NCBI GenBank assembly: GCA_023954195.1
Contig: JAMLIK010000003.1
Span: forward strand, 124,001-188,000
DNA: 64,000 nucleotides
Source of the DNA: Xanthobacteraceae bacterium
GTDB taxonomy: Bacteria > Pseudomonadota > Alphaproteobacteria > Rhizobiales > Xanthobacteraceae
Reading direction: 5' to 3'
Of this stretch, positions 23,865-32,486 are shown piece after piece. The notes beneath the pieces are model-generated. The model ran no database searches. It saw only the letters and a program-made list of their open reading frames with translations, and was not told the origin of the DNA. Made by a program: the position numbers and the translations under genes. Every line of letters begins with the position of its first letter. Position 1 is the first letter of the stretch.

Positions 23865-24716
23865 TCAACCGGGCGGCGCGCATCTGGCGGCGAGCACCGC
23901 CTCCATCGGCCTGACCAGATCGGAGATGACCCCCGCGCTTTCCCAGGCATAGACGGCGACGACCATCGGCGGCTCGACGCCGAAAGGCGCATATTGCCGG
24001 ACGCGATATCCGCCCGTCGCGGCCCTCGGCAGCAGCGACAGGCCGAGGCCGGCCTCCACCGCGACCAGCACGTTGTGAAGGCTGCTGCCCGAGAAGGCGA
24101 TGTACCAGCGGAGTTGCTCGCGTTCGATACGCTCGAACATCGCCTCACGATAAAGCCCGCCCGGCGGGAAAGCGACCAGCGGCATCGGGTTGGACCACCC
24201 GGCTTGCGCCCTGGCGGTCTCGAACCACGCCATGGCTTCGGGAAACGACGCCCGGCAATCGGGGCCTGCCTCGGCCTCCTTGACGATGACGATATCCAAT
24301 TCGCCGCCGCGATAGCGTTTGGCCAGATCGCGGCTCAGGCCGGCGGTCACGTCAAGCTGGACTTCACGGTGGCGTCGCGCGAAGTCGCTGAACACCGTCG
24401 CCATCGCCGTGCTGACAATATCCTCGGGAACGCCGATACGGATCACGGTGGTGCCGGCCGGATCGCCAAGGGCTATTTTTGCTTCCTCCTGAAGCGCGAG
24501 AATCCGGTGGGCATAACCCAGCAGACGCTCTCCGGCCGCCGTCGGCCCGACCGGGCGCGCGGCACGATCGACCAGGACCGACCCGACCGCCTGTTCGAGC
24601 CGGGCGAGTTGCTGGCTGATGGTCGACTGCGTCATATGCAGCCGTTCCGCCGCGAGCGTGAAACTTCCTGCCTCGACAATGGCGGTAAAGGCACGGAGTA
24701 AGCGTGGGTCGAGCAT
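23865..24716 (-). CDS. LysR family transcriptional regulator
   Basis: The 283-residue LysR protein has its N-terminal HTH in RLLRAFTAIVEAGSFTLAAERLHMTQSTISQQLARLE (split here by eye into helices; residues 4-40), followed by the periplasmic-binding-protein-like sensor domain (residues 90-280). ATG 24716 gives the canonical MLDPRLLRAF start. It is divergent from the ankyrin-protein gene, with 177 bp between, so it may control that operon (ankyrin, deaminase, CynX-like transporter). No effector can be deduced from sequence alone. Confidence 0.9.
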   Translation of the reverse strand: MLDPRLLRAFTAIVEAGSFTLAAERLHMTQSTISQQLARLEQAVGSVLVDRAARPVGPTAAGERLLGYAHRILALQEEAKIALGDPAGTTVIRIGVPEDIVSTAMATVFSDFARRHREVQLDVTAGLSRDLAKRYRGGELDIVIVKEAEAGPDCRASFPEAMAWFETARAQAGWSNPMPLVAFPPGGLYREAMFERIEREQLRWYIAFSGSSLHNVLVAVEAGLGLSLLPRAATGGYRVRQYAPFGVEPPMVVAVYAWESAGVISDLVRPMEAVLAARCAPPG

Positions 24717-24893
24717 CGCCTGCCTGCGGCTGAATATGGACCTGTTCTTATATTCGAGATTGTAATGGAACCAATCAGAATATTTAATTTCAAAATGAAT
24801 GGCCTTCTCCCTATTTGGAGGGCGTGGCCGCGCCGCCATCGGCAGCGGTCAGAAGCCGGGCCAGCCGTCCGGCGGCCATCGCGGGAGCCTCAA

Positions 24894-25565
24894 ATGCTTC
24901 GCCGTTCGATTCTTTCAAGCGTCGCCGCCTTGCTGCTGGCGGCTGTCCCTCTTGCTGCGGCAGGTCAATCCATGAGCACCACATCCCTGCACGCGGCGGC
25001 CGAACGCAACGACGTCGCCGCCATCAAGACGCTTCTCACCGGGGGCGCGGCGATCGACGCGCGCGACGGCGCGGGCGCCACCGCGCTGCTGATCGCGACC
25101 CATGGCAACCGGATCGAAGCCGCGAAAGCGCTGATCGACGCCGGCGCGGACGTCAACGCCAAGGATCGGATCGACGATAGCCCCTATCTCTATGCCGGGG
25201 CGCGCGGGCATCTCGACATCCTCAAGATGACGCTTCGCCATGGCGCCGACCTCAAGAGCACCAACCGTTACGGCGGCACCGCCCTGATCCCGGCCGCGGA
25301 GCGCGGTCATGTCGAAACGGTGCGCACGCTGATCGCGGCCGGTGTCGATATCGATCACGTCAATAATCTCGGTTGGACGGCGCTCCTGGAGGCGATCATC
25401 CTCGGCAACGGCGGTCCACACCACCAGCAGATCGTCGATTTGCTCGTCAAGGCCGGAGCCGATGTCAATCTCGCGGACGGAAAGGGAGTGACGCCGCTCC
25501 AGCACGCCCGCGCGGCCGGCTACAAGGCTATCGAGGCGATCCTGCTGACGGCCAAAGCTCGCTGA
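24894..25565 (+). CDS. secreted ankyrin-repeat protein
   Basis: This 223-residue protein has a signal peptide (LLLAAVPLAAAGQ, cleavage about residue 24) followed by five to six ankyrin repeats: ERNDVAAIKTLLTGGAAIDA, then GNRIEAAKALIDAGADVNA, GHLDILKMTLRHGADL, GHVETVRTLIAAGVDID and QIVDLLVKAGADVNL. Ankyrin proteins mediate protein-protein contacts; this one is predicted to be periplasmic. ATG 24894 is used because it begins the signal peptide. It is followed after 52 bp by the deaminase gene on the same strand. Confidence 0.88.
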   Translation: MLRRSILSSVAALLLAAVPLAAAGQSMSTTSLHAAAERNDVAAIKTLLTGGAAIDARDGAGATALLIATHGNRIEAAKALIDAGADVNAKDRIDDSPYLYAGARGHLDILKMTLRHGADLKSTNRYGGTALIPAAERGHVETVRTLIAAGVDIDHVNNLGWTALLEAIILGNGGPHHQQIVDLLVKAGADVNLADGKGVTPLQHARAAGYKAIEAILLTAKAR

Positions 25566-25575
25566 TAATTTGGCG

Positions 25576-25604
25576 CATCGGCAAGAGAAGCATCGGCAAG
25601 AGAA
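25576..25604. repeat. 15-bp tandem duplication in the deaminase leader
   Basis: CATCGGCAAGAGAAG (25576-25590) is followed immediately by CATCGGCAAGAGAA (25591-25604), just before the Shine-Dalgarno AAGGAA of the deaminase gene. It looks like a recent slippage or short duplication and could alter leader spacing. Confidence 0.7.
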
Positions 25605-25617
25605 AAGGAAAGTCGTC

Positions 25618-26091
25618 ATGGGTGATGAGAGCCGCTTTCTGTGCGAGGCGATCGAACTGGCTCGCGCCAATATCGGCGAGGGCGGCCGTCCTTTCGGCGC
25701 TGTCCTGGTCCGCGACGGCGAAGTCATCGCCACGGCGGTGAACGAGATTCACACGACCAACGATCCGACATCCCACGCGGAAATGAATGCGATCCGCGCC
25801 GCCAGCCGCAAGCTCGGCTCGCCCGACCTTGGCGGCTGCGCGGTCTATGCCAGCGGGCACCCTTGCCCGATGTGCATGGCGGCGATGCGGCTGTCCGGCG
25901 TAAGCCAGGTTTTTTACGCCTATTCCAACGACGATGGCGCGCCGTTCGGGCTTTCGACCGCGACGGTCTACGAAGACCTTGCAAAACCCTTCAGCGAACA
26001 ATCGATGACGATCCGCCATGTGCCGGTGCGGCCGGAGCGCCGGGCGGATCTTTATGCCGCATGGGCTGAAGCGCAAGGCAGGCTGAAATAA
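25618..26091 (+). CDS. nucleoside/guanine deaminase-like protein
   Basis: The 157-residue cytidine-deaminase-fold enzyme carries zinc motif H53-A-E55 (SHAEMNAIRAA) and P82-C83-P-M-C86. The layout, length and FGAVLVRDGEVIA start match the GuaD/TadA-like nucleoside deaminases. The usual Glu before PCPMC is His81 here. Substrate cannot be fixed from sequence; guanine or a related heterocycle is likeliest. ATG 25618 has AAGGAA nine bases upstream. The transporter gene follows after 4 bp, suggesting uptake or efflux of the substrate or product. Confidence 0.85.
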   Translation: MGDESRFLCEAIELARANIGEGGRPFGAVLVRDGEVIATAVNEIHTTNDPTSHAEMNAIRAASRKLGSPDLGGCAVYASGHPCPMCMAAMRLSGVSQVFYAYSNDDGAPFGLSTATVYEDLAKPFSEQSMTIRHVPVRPERRADLYAAWAEAQGRLK

Positions 26092-26095
26092 CGAC

Positions 26096-27340
26096 ATGGC
26101 CGCCAAGGAACCCTCACGCGCCGAGCATATTCTGCTGCTGGCGGCTGTCGCCCTGGTCGGCCTGAATCTCAGGCCGTTCATCACCGGCATCGGTCCGCTC
26201 GCCGCCGACATCAGTGCGCAGACGGGTCTCGATCTGAAGGGCATCTCGCTGCTGACGCTGGTGCCGATGTTCCTGATGGGGGTATTCGCTTTCGCCGGGC
26301 CATTTCTACAGGCCCGCATCGGCGCCCGGCGCCTGGTCATCGCCTCCCTCGCCGTGCTTGTCATCGGCTCGCTGCTGCGGCTGTTCGCGACCAACGGCTG
26401 GCAGATGGTGGGAACCGCGGCTTTGCTCGGGCTGGGAGTGGCCGTCATACAGGCGGTGTTTCCGGGTATCATCAAGCAACGGTTTCCCCGTCATGTCGGC
26501 GTCGTGATGGGGCTCTACTCGGCGATGCTGATGGGAGGCGGCGCGCTGGGCGCGCAGGCCGCGCCCCTGATCGCCGCGGCGGGCGGCTGGCGCGTCGGCC
26601 TTGCATGGATGGCCGTTCCGGCCGTGCTGGCGCTGTGGCTCGCCGCGCGCTCCCTGCCGCGCGACAGCCTCGCGCGGCAAGGCGGCGCCAGCGCGGCCGT
26701 CATGCTGCGGCGGCCGCGGGTCTGGCTGCTGATGGCGTGCTTCGGTCTTGTCAATGGCGGCTACGCGACCGTCGTGGCATGGCTCGCGCCGTTCTACCGG
26801 GAGCACGGCTGGAGCGCCGCCGCCAGCGGCAGCCTGCTGGCGATCGTGGCGGTGGCTCAGGCGCTGGCGGCGCTGGTGCTGCCGATGCTCGCCAGGCAAA
26901 GGGATCTCCGGCCGTGGCTGTGGTTGACACTGGCGATGCAGGCGGCGGGTTTCGCCGCGCTGGCGTTCCGGCCCGAGGTCGCGCCGCTCGCCGCCGCGAT
27001 TGCGTTGGGCGCCGGTCTTGGCGGATGCTTCGCCCTGTCGATGATCGTGGCGCTCGATCACCTGCCCGACCCCGCGGAAGCCGGGGCGCTGTCGGCGCTC
27101 ATGCAGGGCGGCGGCTTCCTCATCACCGCGCTGCCACCTTGGGTCGTCGCCGTGCTGCATGATTTCACCGGCGGCTTCACCGCGGGCTGGCTCTTGCATC
27201 TTGTCTCAGCCGCCGTCGTTGCCGTGCTGTACTGGCCTGTCACCCCGGCCAGCTATGCCGCGGCCATGCGCGCGCCCGCGTCGAATGCCGAAGGCAAGCA
27301 GCCGGCGAATCAAGAAGCCGTCAAGAATTTGCCGGCGTGA
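26096..27340 (+). CDS. MFS transporter of the CynX/NimT type
   Basis: The 414-residue protein has about twelve hydrophobic helices. The N-terminal LLLAAVALVGLNLRPFITGIGPL is the hallmark of the CynX/NimT branch of the major facilitator superfamily (cyanate or nitroimidazole-type small organic solutes). It is an inner-membrane protein. It follows the deaminase by 4 bp and is probably co-translated from one transcript with the ankyrin and deaminase genes. A LysR regulator of CynR-like appearance lies downstream in convergent orientation. Confidence 0.88.
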   Translation: MAAKEPSRAEHILLLAAVALVGLNLRPFITGIGPLAADISAQTGLDLKGISLLTLVPMFLMGVFAFAGPFLQARIGARRLVIASLAVLVIGSLLRLFATNGWQMVGTAALLGLGVAVIQAVFPGIIKQRFPRHVGVVMGLYSAMLMGGGALGAQAAPLIAAAGGWRVGLAWMAVPAVLALWLAARSLPRDSLARQGGASAAVMLRRPRVWLLMACFGLVNGGYATVVAWLAPFYREHGWSAAASGSLLAIVAVAQALAALVLPMLARQRDLRPWLWLTLAMQAAGFAALAFRPEVAPLAAAIALGAGLGGCFALSMIVALDHLPDPAEAGALSALMQGGGFLITALPPWVVAVLHDFTGGFTAGWLLHLVSAAVVAVLYWPVTPASYAAAMRAPASNAEGKQPANQEAVKNLPA

Positions 27341-27365
27341 CATCATTGCAAAAGCGCGTCAGGCG

Positions 27366-28298
27366 TCAATTATCGCCAACCCACTGGGTGCCGGGCATGT
27401 CCATCTCATGGATCCGGCGCTTGATATACGCGATCAGAAAATCATGAACGGCTGCCGCCGCGCTCGTTAAGGGCAAGCTGCCGGAATGAACGATCGAGCA
27501 GGACAGGACCATCGCCGGCTCGATCAGAACAGGTTTTGCAAAGACCCCCGATCCGAATTGCGACATGTCACCCGCCGGCAGGATGCTGCTGCCGACGCCG
27601 CTGCGGACAGCCCACAATTCGCTGCTCAGCGAGTCCGCTTCCAGCGCCACCGTCGGCGTCAGTTCCGATTCGGCGAACATCCTGTCGATCAGATCCCGGC
27701 GGCAGCCCCGTGTCGGTCCTGGGAGGATGATGGGAAGCCTCGCGACCTGCTGGAGCGAAACAACGGCGGGATCGCCGGGCAATGGCTCGCGCGAGACCAG
27801 GAACAGCCGCTGGGTGAACAGCGGCTTCCGGCTGAGAGGCGTAACGAATTCGTCCTCATAGATAACGGCGATGTCGTCGGCGTTCGAAGCGATGCGCCGC
27901 TCAAGCCCGAGGCTGTCGCCGTCCGACACACGCAGCGTCACCTTGGGGAGCGTCTTGCGGCATTCCTCCAGAATGCCGCTGACCATTTTCGGGGCGAGCG
28001 AGGACATGATGCTCAAGCCGACAGCGCCCTCCGGCGCGGCGTCCCGCGCGCGCGCCAGGCCCGGAAGCTTGTCAAGCTGGTGGAGAATGACGGAAGCTTC
28101 CTTGTAAAGGATATCGCCGGCCGCGGTCGGCAAAACGCCACGCGCTGTCCGCTGGAGCAATGTGACGCCCAACCGTTCTTCGAGTTCGGCGATCTGTTGA
28201 CTCAGGGCCGGCTGGGCGACGTGAACGACGGACGCGGCGCGGGAAAAACTGCCGGCCTCGACGATTTTCACGAAATATCGAAGCTGTCGAAACTGCAT
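27366..28298 (-). CDS. LysR family transcriptional regulator (Nac/CynR-like)
   Basis: The 310-residue LysR protein has an HTH within MQFRQLRYFVKIVEAGSFSR and AASVVHVAQPALSQQIAELE, followed by the sensor domain. The FRQLRYFVKI start and HVAQPALSQQI are typical of the Nac/CynR group. ATG 28298 is preferred over 28334. A LysR-box-like 30-bp motif lies 85 bp upstream (28383). It is strongly similar in its N-terminus to the LysR at 31410, and the same motif occurs beside that gene, so the two may share operators. Confidence 0.92.
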   Translation of the reverse strand: MQFRQLRYFVKIVEAGSFSRAASVVHVAQPALSQQIAELEERLGVTLLQRTARGVLPTAAGDILYKEASVILHQLDKLPGLARARDAAPEGAVGLSIMSSLAPKMVSGILEECRKTLPKVTLRVSDGDSLGLERRIASNADDIAVIYEDEFVTPLSRKPLFTQRLFLVSREPLPGDPAVVSLQQVARLPIILPGPTRGCRRDLIDRMFAESELTPTVALEADSLSSELWAVRSGVGSSILPAGDMSQFGSGVFAKPVLIEPAMVLSCSIVHSGSLPLTSAAAAVHDFLIAYIKRRIHEMDMPGTQWVGDN

Positions 28299-28711
28299 GA
28301 CGATCCCGCCGGTCGGATTTCCGGCATCTTCCATAGCCGCATCGCCTTATGCAAGTCATGTGTCGGGGCGGATATAGCTGGCGCCGATACCTGCATATGG
28401 AAGCGGTATTTGCGCCCGAGGGCGCGCAAGAGCATTCATCGATCCTCTCGAAGGACGGACCGCGGCCGCGAAGACAATGCCGCCGACATCGACATCGGCC
28501 AGCGAGCCATGAAGACGACGGCGGCAAGGAATTCCGGACGAGAACCGCTTGATCGATCAGCCGCAACGGCCGCGTCGGCATGCTCGCCGCGCCGGCGGCG
28601 GGTCTTGTCGGATCTTCGCGCCCGGTCTCGATGACCAGTCTGGAAGCGGCGCCATCGCCTCCGGGCTGACGATGTCTTCAATCTGCTTCCATCACCTGGA
28701 GATCGAGGCCC
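28299..28711. other. 413-bp intergenic region with LysR-box motif
   Basis: Apart from the motif at 28383-28412 I see no gene here; short frames in this stretch are Arg-rich shadows. It must contain the promoters of the LysR gene (leftward) and possibly the DUF4403 gene (rightward). Confidence 0.5.
28383..28412. promoter_or_regulatory. LysR-box-like motif, copy 1
   Basis: The 30-bp element begins GCCGATAC, has CATATG in the centre and ends GGTATTTG; ATACC and GGTAT form its inverted arms. It is identical at 26 of 30 positions to 32373-32402 and at 20 of 29 aligned positions to 30663-30691. It lies 85 bp upstream of a LysR start codon, the classical place for an autoregulated LysR site. Confidence 0.6.
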
Positions 28712-30127
28712 ATGATGCTTTTCAATCCCAAATCGCGCCTTCAGGCCCAGGTCGCCCTGGTCGCATCGATTTTCGCTGGCTCCTGCTCGGTCGCGCTGGC
28801 CGCCGACAAACCGCCGCTGATCCCCGACACGATCGCGCCGTTCAGTACCGATTCGCGCGTTTCGGCAACGATCGAATTCGGCCTGCCCGCGCTGGCGTCC
28901 GACATCGAAAGCGAGATCCCCCGTCGCCTCGCCAGCATCGACGAGAAGATCAATTGCGTGCACAGGCGCGTGCTGTTCTTTCGCGTCAACGCCAATTGCG
29001 ATGTGTGGGGCTACGTGGAGCGTTCGGGTCCGGTATCGCTGTATGGTCGCGGCAATCGCGTTTTCGGCTCGATGCCGATCCACGGCGTGTTGGAGGGGCA
29101 GGGCGCCAACCGGTTTACCGCGCGCATCCATGGCGAGACCGAGGCCAGCGCCACGATCGAGGTCGAGGCGCGACCGCGCCTTGATCGCGACTGGGGGCTG
29201 GACCTGAATTTCAGCGATGGCTTCCGCTGGAGCGAGCCGCCGGTGCTGCATGTGGCGGGTCGCGAGATCCCGCTGGCGAAGTATGCCGAGCCCCGGATTC
29301 ATGCGCAATTGGCCGTGGTCAGGTCGCATGCGCTCGCCGCCGCCCGCCGGCTCGATCTTCGCGGCAAGGCGGCGACCGCGTGGCGGCACGCATTCGAGCC
29401 GGTTCGGCTCGCGGACGATCCCGCCGTTTGGCTCCAGATCACGCCGCGAGACCTGTCCTTTGCCGGTGTGCGTGCCGATGCCAAGGTGTTGCGCGGGACG
29501 CTCGAACTGTCCGGCACGGCCGCGACCGTGATCGGCGAGACGCCTCCATCAGTAACGGCGACGGCGTTGCCATCCCTTGGCCGGGATATCGATGCGCCCG
29601 GCAAGTTCGATGTCATTCTTCCGGTGAAGATCGGCTATGACGTGCTCAAGGCCAGGCTGAAGGAGGTCATCACGGCGATGCCGTCCGTGCCGGGCATGGT
29701 GGTTCGCGATGTCGATGTCTACCCGTCGTCCGGAAGGCTTGTCATCGGTCTGCGCGTCGCCAAGCCTTCCGAGACGGATCCCGGCGCCGGCAGGTGGGTT
29801 TATCTTGCCGGCGCCGTTCAGGCTGATAGCGACGGCCATGCCGTTCGCCTGTCGGATCTGGCCGTCACGGTCGGCGACGAATCGCTCGCGCCGCTGATCG
29901 ATCCGATGGCCGCCGCGCTCGGATCGAAGGTGAATCTCGACTACGGCGTCGCGTATGAAAATCTCCTTCAGGCCGCCAACGCCAAGCTCACCCGGCCGCT
30001 GAGGGATGGCTTCCGGATGGAAGGGCATCTCGATTCCGCGAAGCTGGAAAAGCTCTACCTTCCCGCCGACGGCATCGTCATTGCGCTTCGTGCAGAGGGT
30101 GAGCTGAAGATATTGCATGGGATGTAG
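28712..30127 (+). CDS. DUF4403 family protein, exported
   Basis: The 471-residue protein has a signal peptide (residues 1-31, ending SVALA) and the DUF4403 body: DSRVSATIEFGLPALASDIESEIP near residue 48 and FDGYRWSEPPVLHV-like segment near 170 (here DGFRWSEPPVLHV), with VNLDYGVAYENLL near the C-terminus. DUF4403 proteins have SMP/TULIP-like lipid-binding character in structure predictions, but their role is unknown. It is a single gene; a LysR-box motif lies 300 bp upstream. Start codons ATG 28712 and 28715 are both possible. Confidence 0.8.
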   Translation: MMLFNPKSRLQAQVALVASIFAGSCSVALAADKPPLIPDTIAPFSTDSRVSATIEFGLPALASDIESEIPRRLASIDEKINCVHRRVLFFRVNANCDVWGYVERSGPVSLYGRGNRVFGSMPIHGVLEGQGANRFTARIHGETEASATIEVEARPRLDRDWGLDLNFSDGFRWSEPPVLHVAGREIPLAKYAEPRIHAQLAVVRSHALAAARRLDLRGKAATAWRHAFEPVRLADDPAVWLQITPRDLSFAGVRADAKVLRGTLELSGTAATVIGETPPSVTATALPSLGRDIDAPGKFDVILPVKIGYDVLKARLKEVITAMPSVPGMVVRDVDVYPSSGRLVIGLRVAKPSETDPGAGRWVYLAGAVQADSDGHAVRLSDLAVTVGDESLAPLIDPMAAALGSKVNLDYGVAYENLLQAANAKLTRPLRDGFRMEGHLDSAKLEKLYLPADGIVIALRAEGELKILHGM

Positions 30128-30168
30128 CCTTCGCCGCTCTCCCGGAGCGGGTTTGGTCAACATGGAAT

Positions 30169-30255
30169 CGTCATGCGCGGGCTTGGTCCGCGCATCCATC
30201 AAAACAGACGAGTCGTTTCAGCAAGATCGATTGCCGGCGGAGCCCGGCAATGACG
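30169..30255. repeat. composite intergenic palindrome (rhizobial type)
   Basis: ATGCGCGG-gcttggt-CCGCGCAT (30173-30195) and ATTGCCGG-cggagc-CCGGCAAT (30230-30251) are bracketed by CGTC and GACG. This is the same two-hairpin design as at 16911-17014. It sits shortly after the DUF4403 stop. Confidence 0.75.
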
Positions 30256-30312
30256 GCTTCTTTTCCATCAGAGCATGATTTGTCGAGGTTGTATCGGATA
30301 ACCCCGACGCGG

Positions 30313-30363
30313 TCGTCGCCAACGGGTCGGCGCATAACGCCGCCCCGTTGGCGGGGGCGACGA
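30313..30363. repeat. long imperfect hairpin
   Basis: TCGTCGCCAACGGG on the left pairs with CCCGTTGGC and GGCGACGA on the right across a 17-nt loop. It is a strong structure in RNA, possibly a further dispersed repeat or a terminator; no T-tract is evident. Confidence 0.5.
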
Positions 30364-30662
30364 TTGTCGTGGTGCAAATCCGTGCATGAAATAACTGTTC
30401 GGTCAGGCATCCCTGATGGTGGTGAAATCGTCAACGGCCGAATCCCGCGGCTTCATCGCGGCGGCTCGCGCTTCAGTGCGCGGGCCGCTCGATAGACGTT
30501 GGGCGCTCGACGGACGACCAGTGTGTCGAGTGATGCGGCTCATTGAATATGCGCTGGCGCGCGCCGGATTGATCGCACGTCGAGCCTGCGTGACGATCAT
30601 CAGATGAAGTTCTTCCGGTCAGCATTCAGATCCACGCATCGAGAGGCGCTATCTGCGGGGCT

Positions 30663-30691
30663 GATACCCTTATAGGAAATCCATATTTGTG
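30663..30691. promoter_or_regulatory. LysR-box-like motif, degenerate copy 3
   Basis: The element begins GATACC and ends TATTTG, matching copy 1 at 20 of 29 positions. It lies 100 bp upstream of the GCG_CRPN secreted-protein gene at 30792 and may make that gene part of the same regulon. Confidence 0.4.
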
Positions 30692-30791
30692 CGGCTTAAG
30701 TCATCAGTCTATCTCATAGCGACCGGATCGCTTTCTCCCCGGCGATCGATCTGATGATGCAAAATCCGGTAACCGTCAAAAGGAGACAGTT

Positions 30792-31082
30792 ATGAAATTC
30801 AAGGCGACTTTTATACTGAGCGCGATTGCGGCGCTGGCTGTGGGTTCTTCGCTCATGATGGCGCAGCCGGCCACGGCGGCCGACGGATGTGGAGCCGGAA
30901 AGTATCGTGGTCCGGGCGGAGCCTGTCACCGGTTCGGATATGGACCTTATCCGAACGGTTACTACGAATCGGGGCCCGCCTATCGTCCGAACGGCTGCCC
31001 TCCCGGCTACTGGCGGGGCCCCTGGGGACACTGTCGGAACACGCCCTATCACGGCCGACTGCCCAACGGCGGCTGGCAATAG
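30792..31082 (+). CDS. small secreted GCG_CRPN-type protein
   Basis: This 96-residue protein has a signal peptide (cleavage after PATAA, about residue 30) and a Gly/Pro/Cys-rich mature region. Repeated units are DGCGAGKYRGPGGACHRF and NGCPPGYWRGPWGHCRN, fitting the GCG_CRPN repeat family common in Bradyrhizobium relatives. Its function is unknown; disulphides are likely in the periplasm or outside the cell. GGAGA ends six bases before ATG 30792. The gene appears to be monocistronic. Confidence 0.82.
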   Translation: MKFKATFILSAIAALAVGSSLMMAQPATAADGCGAGKYRGPGGACHRFGYGPYPNGYYESGPAYRPNGCPPGYWRGPWGHCRNTPYHGRLPNGGWQ

Positions 31083-31409
31083 TGAGCAAGCTGCATATGC
31101 GCCGCGCGGACCGGCTTGGCTAAGGCCACTCGCGCGGCGCGGCTTGATCGGAGAAGGGCATCGCCGCCGACAAGACCTTTCCTGGACGTAAGCGATGTCA
31201 GGCGGGCGTTGATGGCAGATCGGTACGTTCAGGGCAACCTCGCCATGGCCGCTGAACTTCCGGTGATCCGCATCGCGGGACGGCTTCGGCTCATCGGTTG
31301 GGCGGCGAACGGAAGTAACATTAAAATATAATATAAGGGCTTGACAGTCTTTCGCTTTTCGGGCGTCCAATGCTGCATTGATCGGAATGCCATAGCGGAA
31401 GGCCGGCGG
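31083..31409. other. intergenic region before LysR gene
   Basis: A perfect 10-bp palindrome GCGCCGCGCG/CGCGCGGCGC (31099-31140) follows the secreted-protein gene and may terminate it. An AT-rich tract (31318-31335) precedes a TTGACA hexamer (31341-31346) that may be the -35 box of the LysR promoter. No gene is seen. Confidence 0.5.
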
Positions 31410-32333
31410 ATGCAGTACCGCCATCTCTATTACTTTGTGAAGATTGTCGAAGCCGGCAGCTTTTCCCAGGCCGCGCGAACCATTCATGTCGCGCAGCCTG
31501 CCCTCAGTCAGCAGATCGGAGAGCTGGAAGCCGCCCTCGGCATTCCCTTGCTCGAACGAAGCGCGAGAGGTGTCCGGCCGACAGCGGCCGGGCAGCGCTT
31601 CTATGATGAAGCCGCTTCGATCCTGCGACGATACCAGGCGTTGCCGGGTCTGGTGCAATCCACCGGCGGCGAAGTCGCCGGTGTGGTCAGCTTGGGAATG
31701 CCTGCTTCCTTGTCGACGATGCTGGTCGGCCCTTTCATCGAAGCTTGCAGGGCGAGATATCCCAGGATCGTTCTGAAATTCATCGATGGCGACAGCGAGT
31801 TCCTGCGTCATGAAGTCGAAAAGAGTCGGCTCGATCTCGCGCTCGGTTTCGAGGATGAGTTTTTCCCCGTCGTGTTGAGGCGTCCGCTGTTCCGCCAGAA
31901 TCACTATTTGATTTGCCCCAAGGCCAGCGCCCCTCGGGGACCTACGATCTCAATACAGGACGTTGCGAAAATTCCGTTGATCCTTCCCGGAGGATCGAAC
32001 GCGCGGCGCATCGTCATCGAAAGGGCGTTTGCCCAGGCCGGCTTGAAACTGAATCTGGCCGCGGAGTCCGTGACGGTTGCAAGCGAGCTTTCCGCCGTGC
32101 GATCGGGTGCGGCGAGCACGATCCTGAATCTCGGCGACATGAGCGGATTCTCGGCGCAGGATTTCGCCGTGCCGATCCTGATCGAGCCGACTTTCTATAT
32201 GACTTGCAGCCTGCTGTGGTCGAATGACCGCTCTCTCCTGATGGCCGCGGATCGCGTGAGGGAGTTGCTGATCGGCTTCCTGAAGGATTACATCCATCAG
32301 ACCAGGCGGCCGGGCGCGATCTGGCTCGATTGA
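31410..32333 (+). CDS. LysR family transcriptional regulator (Nac/CynR-like)
   Basis: The 307-residue LysR protein has HTH elements in MQYRHLYYFVKIVEAGSFSQ and AARTIHVAQPALSQQIGELE. The sensor domain covers residues 90-295. ATG 31410 has GGAAGG upstream; the extension to 31341 is not supported. It is co-directional with the AtuA-like gene 153 bp downstream. The LysR-box motif at 32373 lies between them, so it probably controls that gene. It is a close paralogue in the DNA-binding domain of the LysR at 27366. Confidence 0.92.
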   Translation: MQYRHLYYFVKIVEAGSFSQAARTIHVAQPALSQQIGELEAALGIPLLERSARGVRPTAAGQRFYDEAASILRRYQALPGLVQSTGGEVAGVVSLGMPASLSTMLVGPFIEACRARYPRIVLKFIDGDSEFLRHEVEKSRLDLALGFEDEFFPVVLRRPLFRQNHYLICPKASAPRGPTISIQDVAKIPLILPGGSNARRIVIERAFAQAGLKLNLAAESVTVASELSAVRSGAASTILNLGDMSGFSAQDFAVPILIEPTFYMTCSLLWSNDRSLLMAADRVRELLIGFLKDYIHQTRRPGAIWLD

Positions 32334-32372
32334 TCTTCCGGGTCCGATCATTGACTTCGAGCCATAGCCGAT

Positions 32373-32402
32373 GCCGATATCTCCATATCGAAGCCGTATT
32401 TG
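32373..32402. promoter_or_regulatory. LysR-box-like motif, copy 2
   Basis: The 30-bp element begins GCCGATAT, has CCATATCG in the centre and ends CGTATTTG; it differs from 28383-28412 at only four positions. It lies 85 bp upstream of the AtuA-like start codon, exactly the spacing seen for copy 1 and its LysR gene. The match in spacing supports a real operator. Confidence 0.6.
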
Positions 32403-32486
32403 TTTTCGACGGCGGCATGGATCATTGCTTGCCTGCATTGGCGGGCAAGCCATCTCGGATTGCCCTTTTCCCGAAGGCGCTGTTCG

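Larger units (their letters stand above)
30128..30791. other. 664-bp intergenic region with palindromes and LysR-box motif
   Basis: The region holds a composite palindrome (30169-30255), a long imperfect hairpin (30313-30363) and a LysR-box-like motif (30663-30691). I see no believable gene; short frames (for example 30250-30495) look like shadows of the repeats. Confidence 0.6.

Noticed and set aside
30250-30607. Short ORFs in the 30-kb intergenic region
   Set aside because: They overlap palindromic repeats, have no ribosome-binding sites and show no coding bias.
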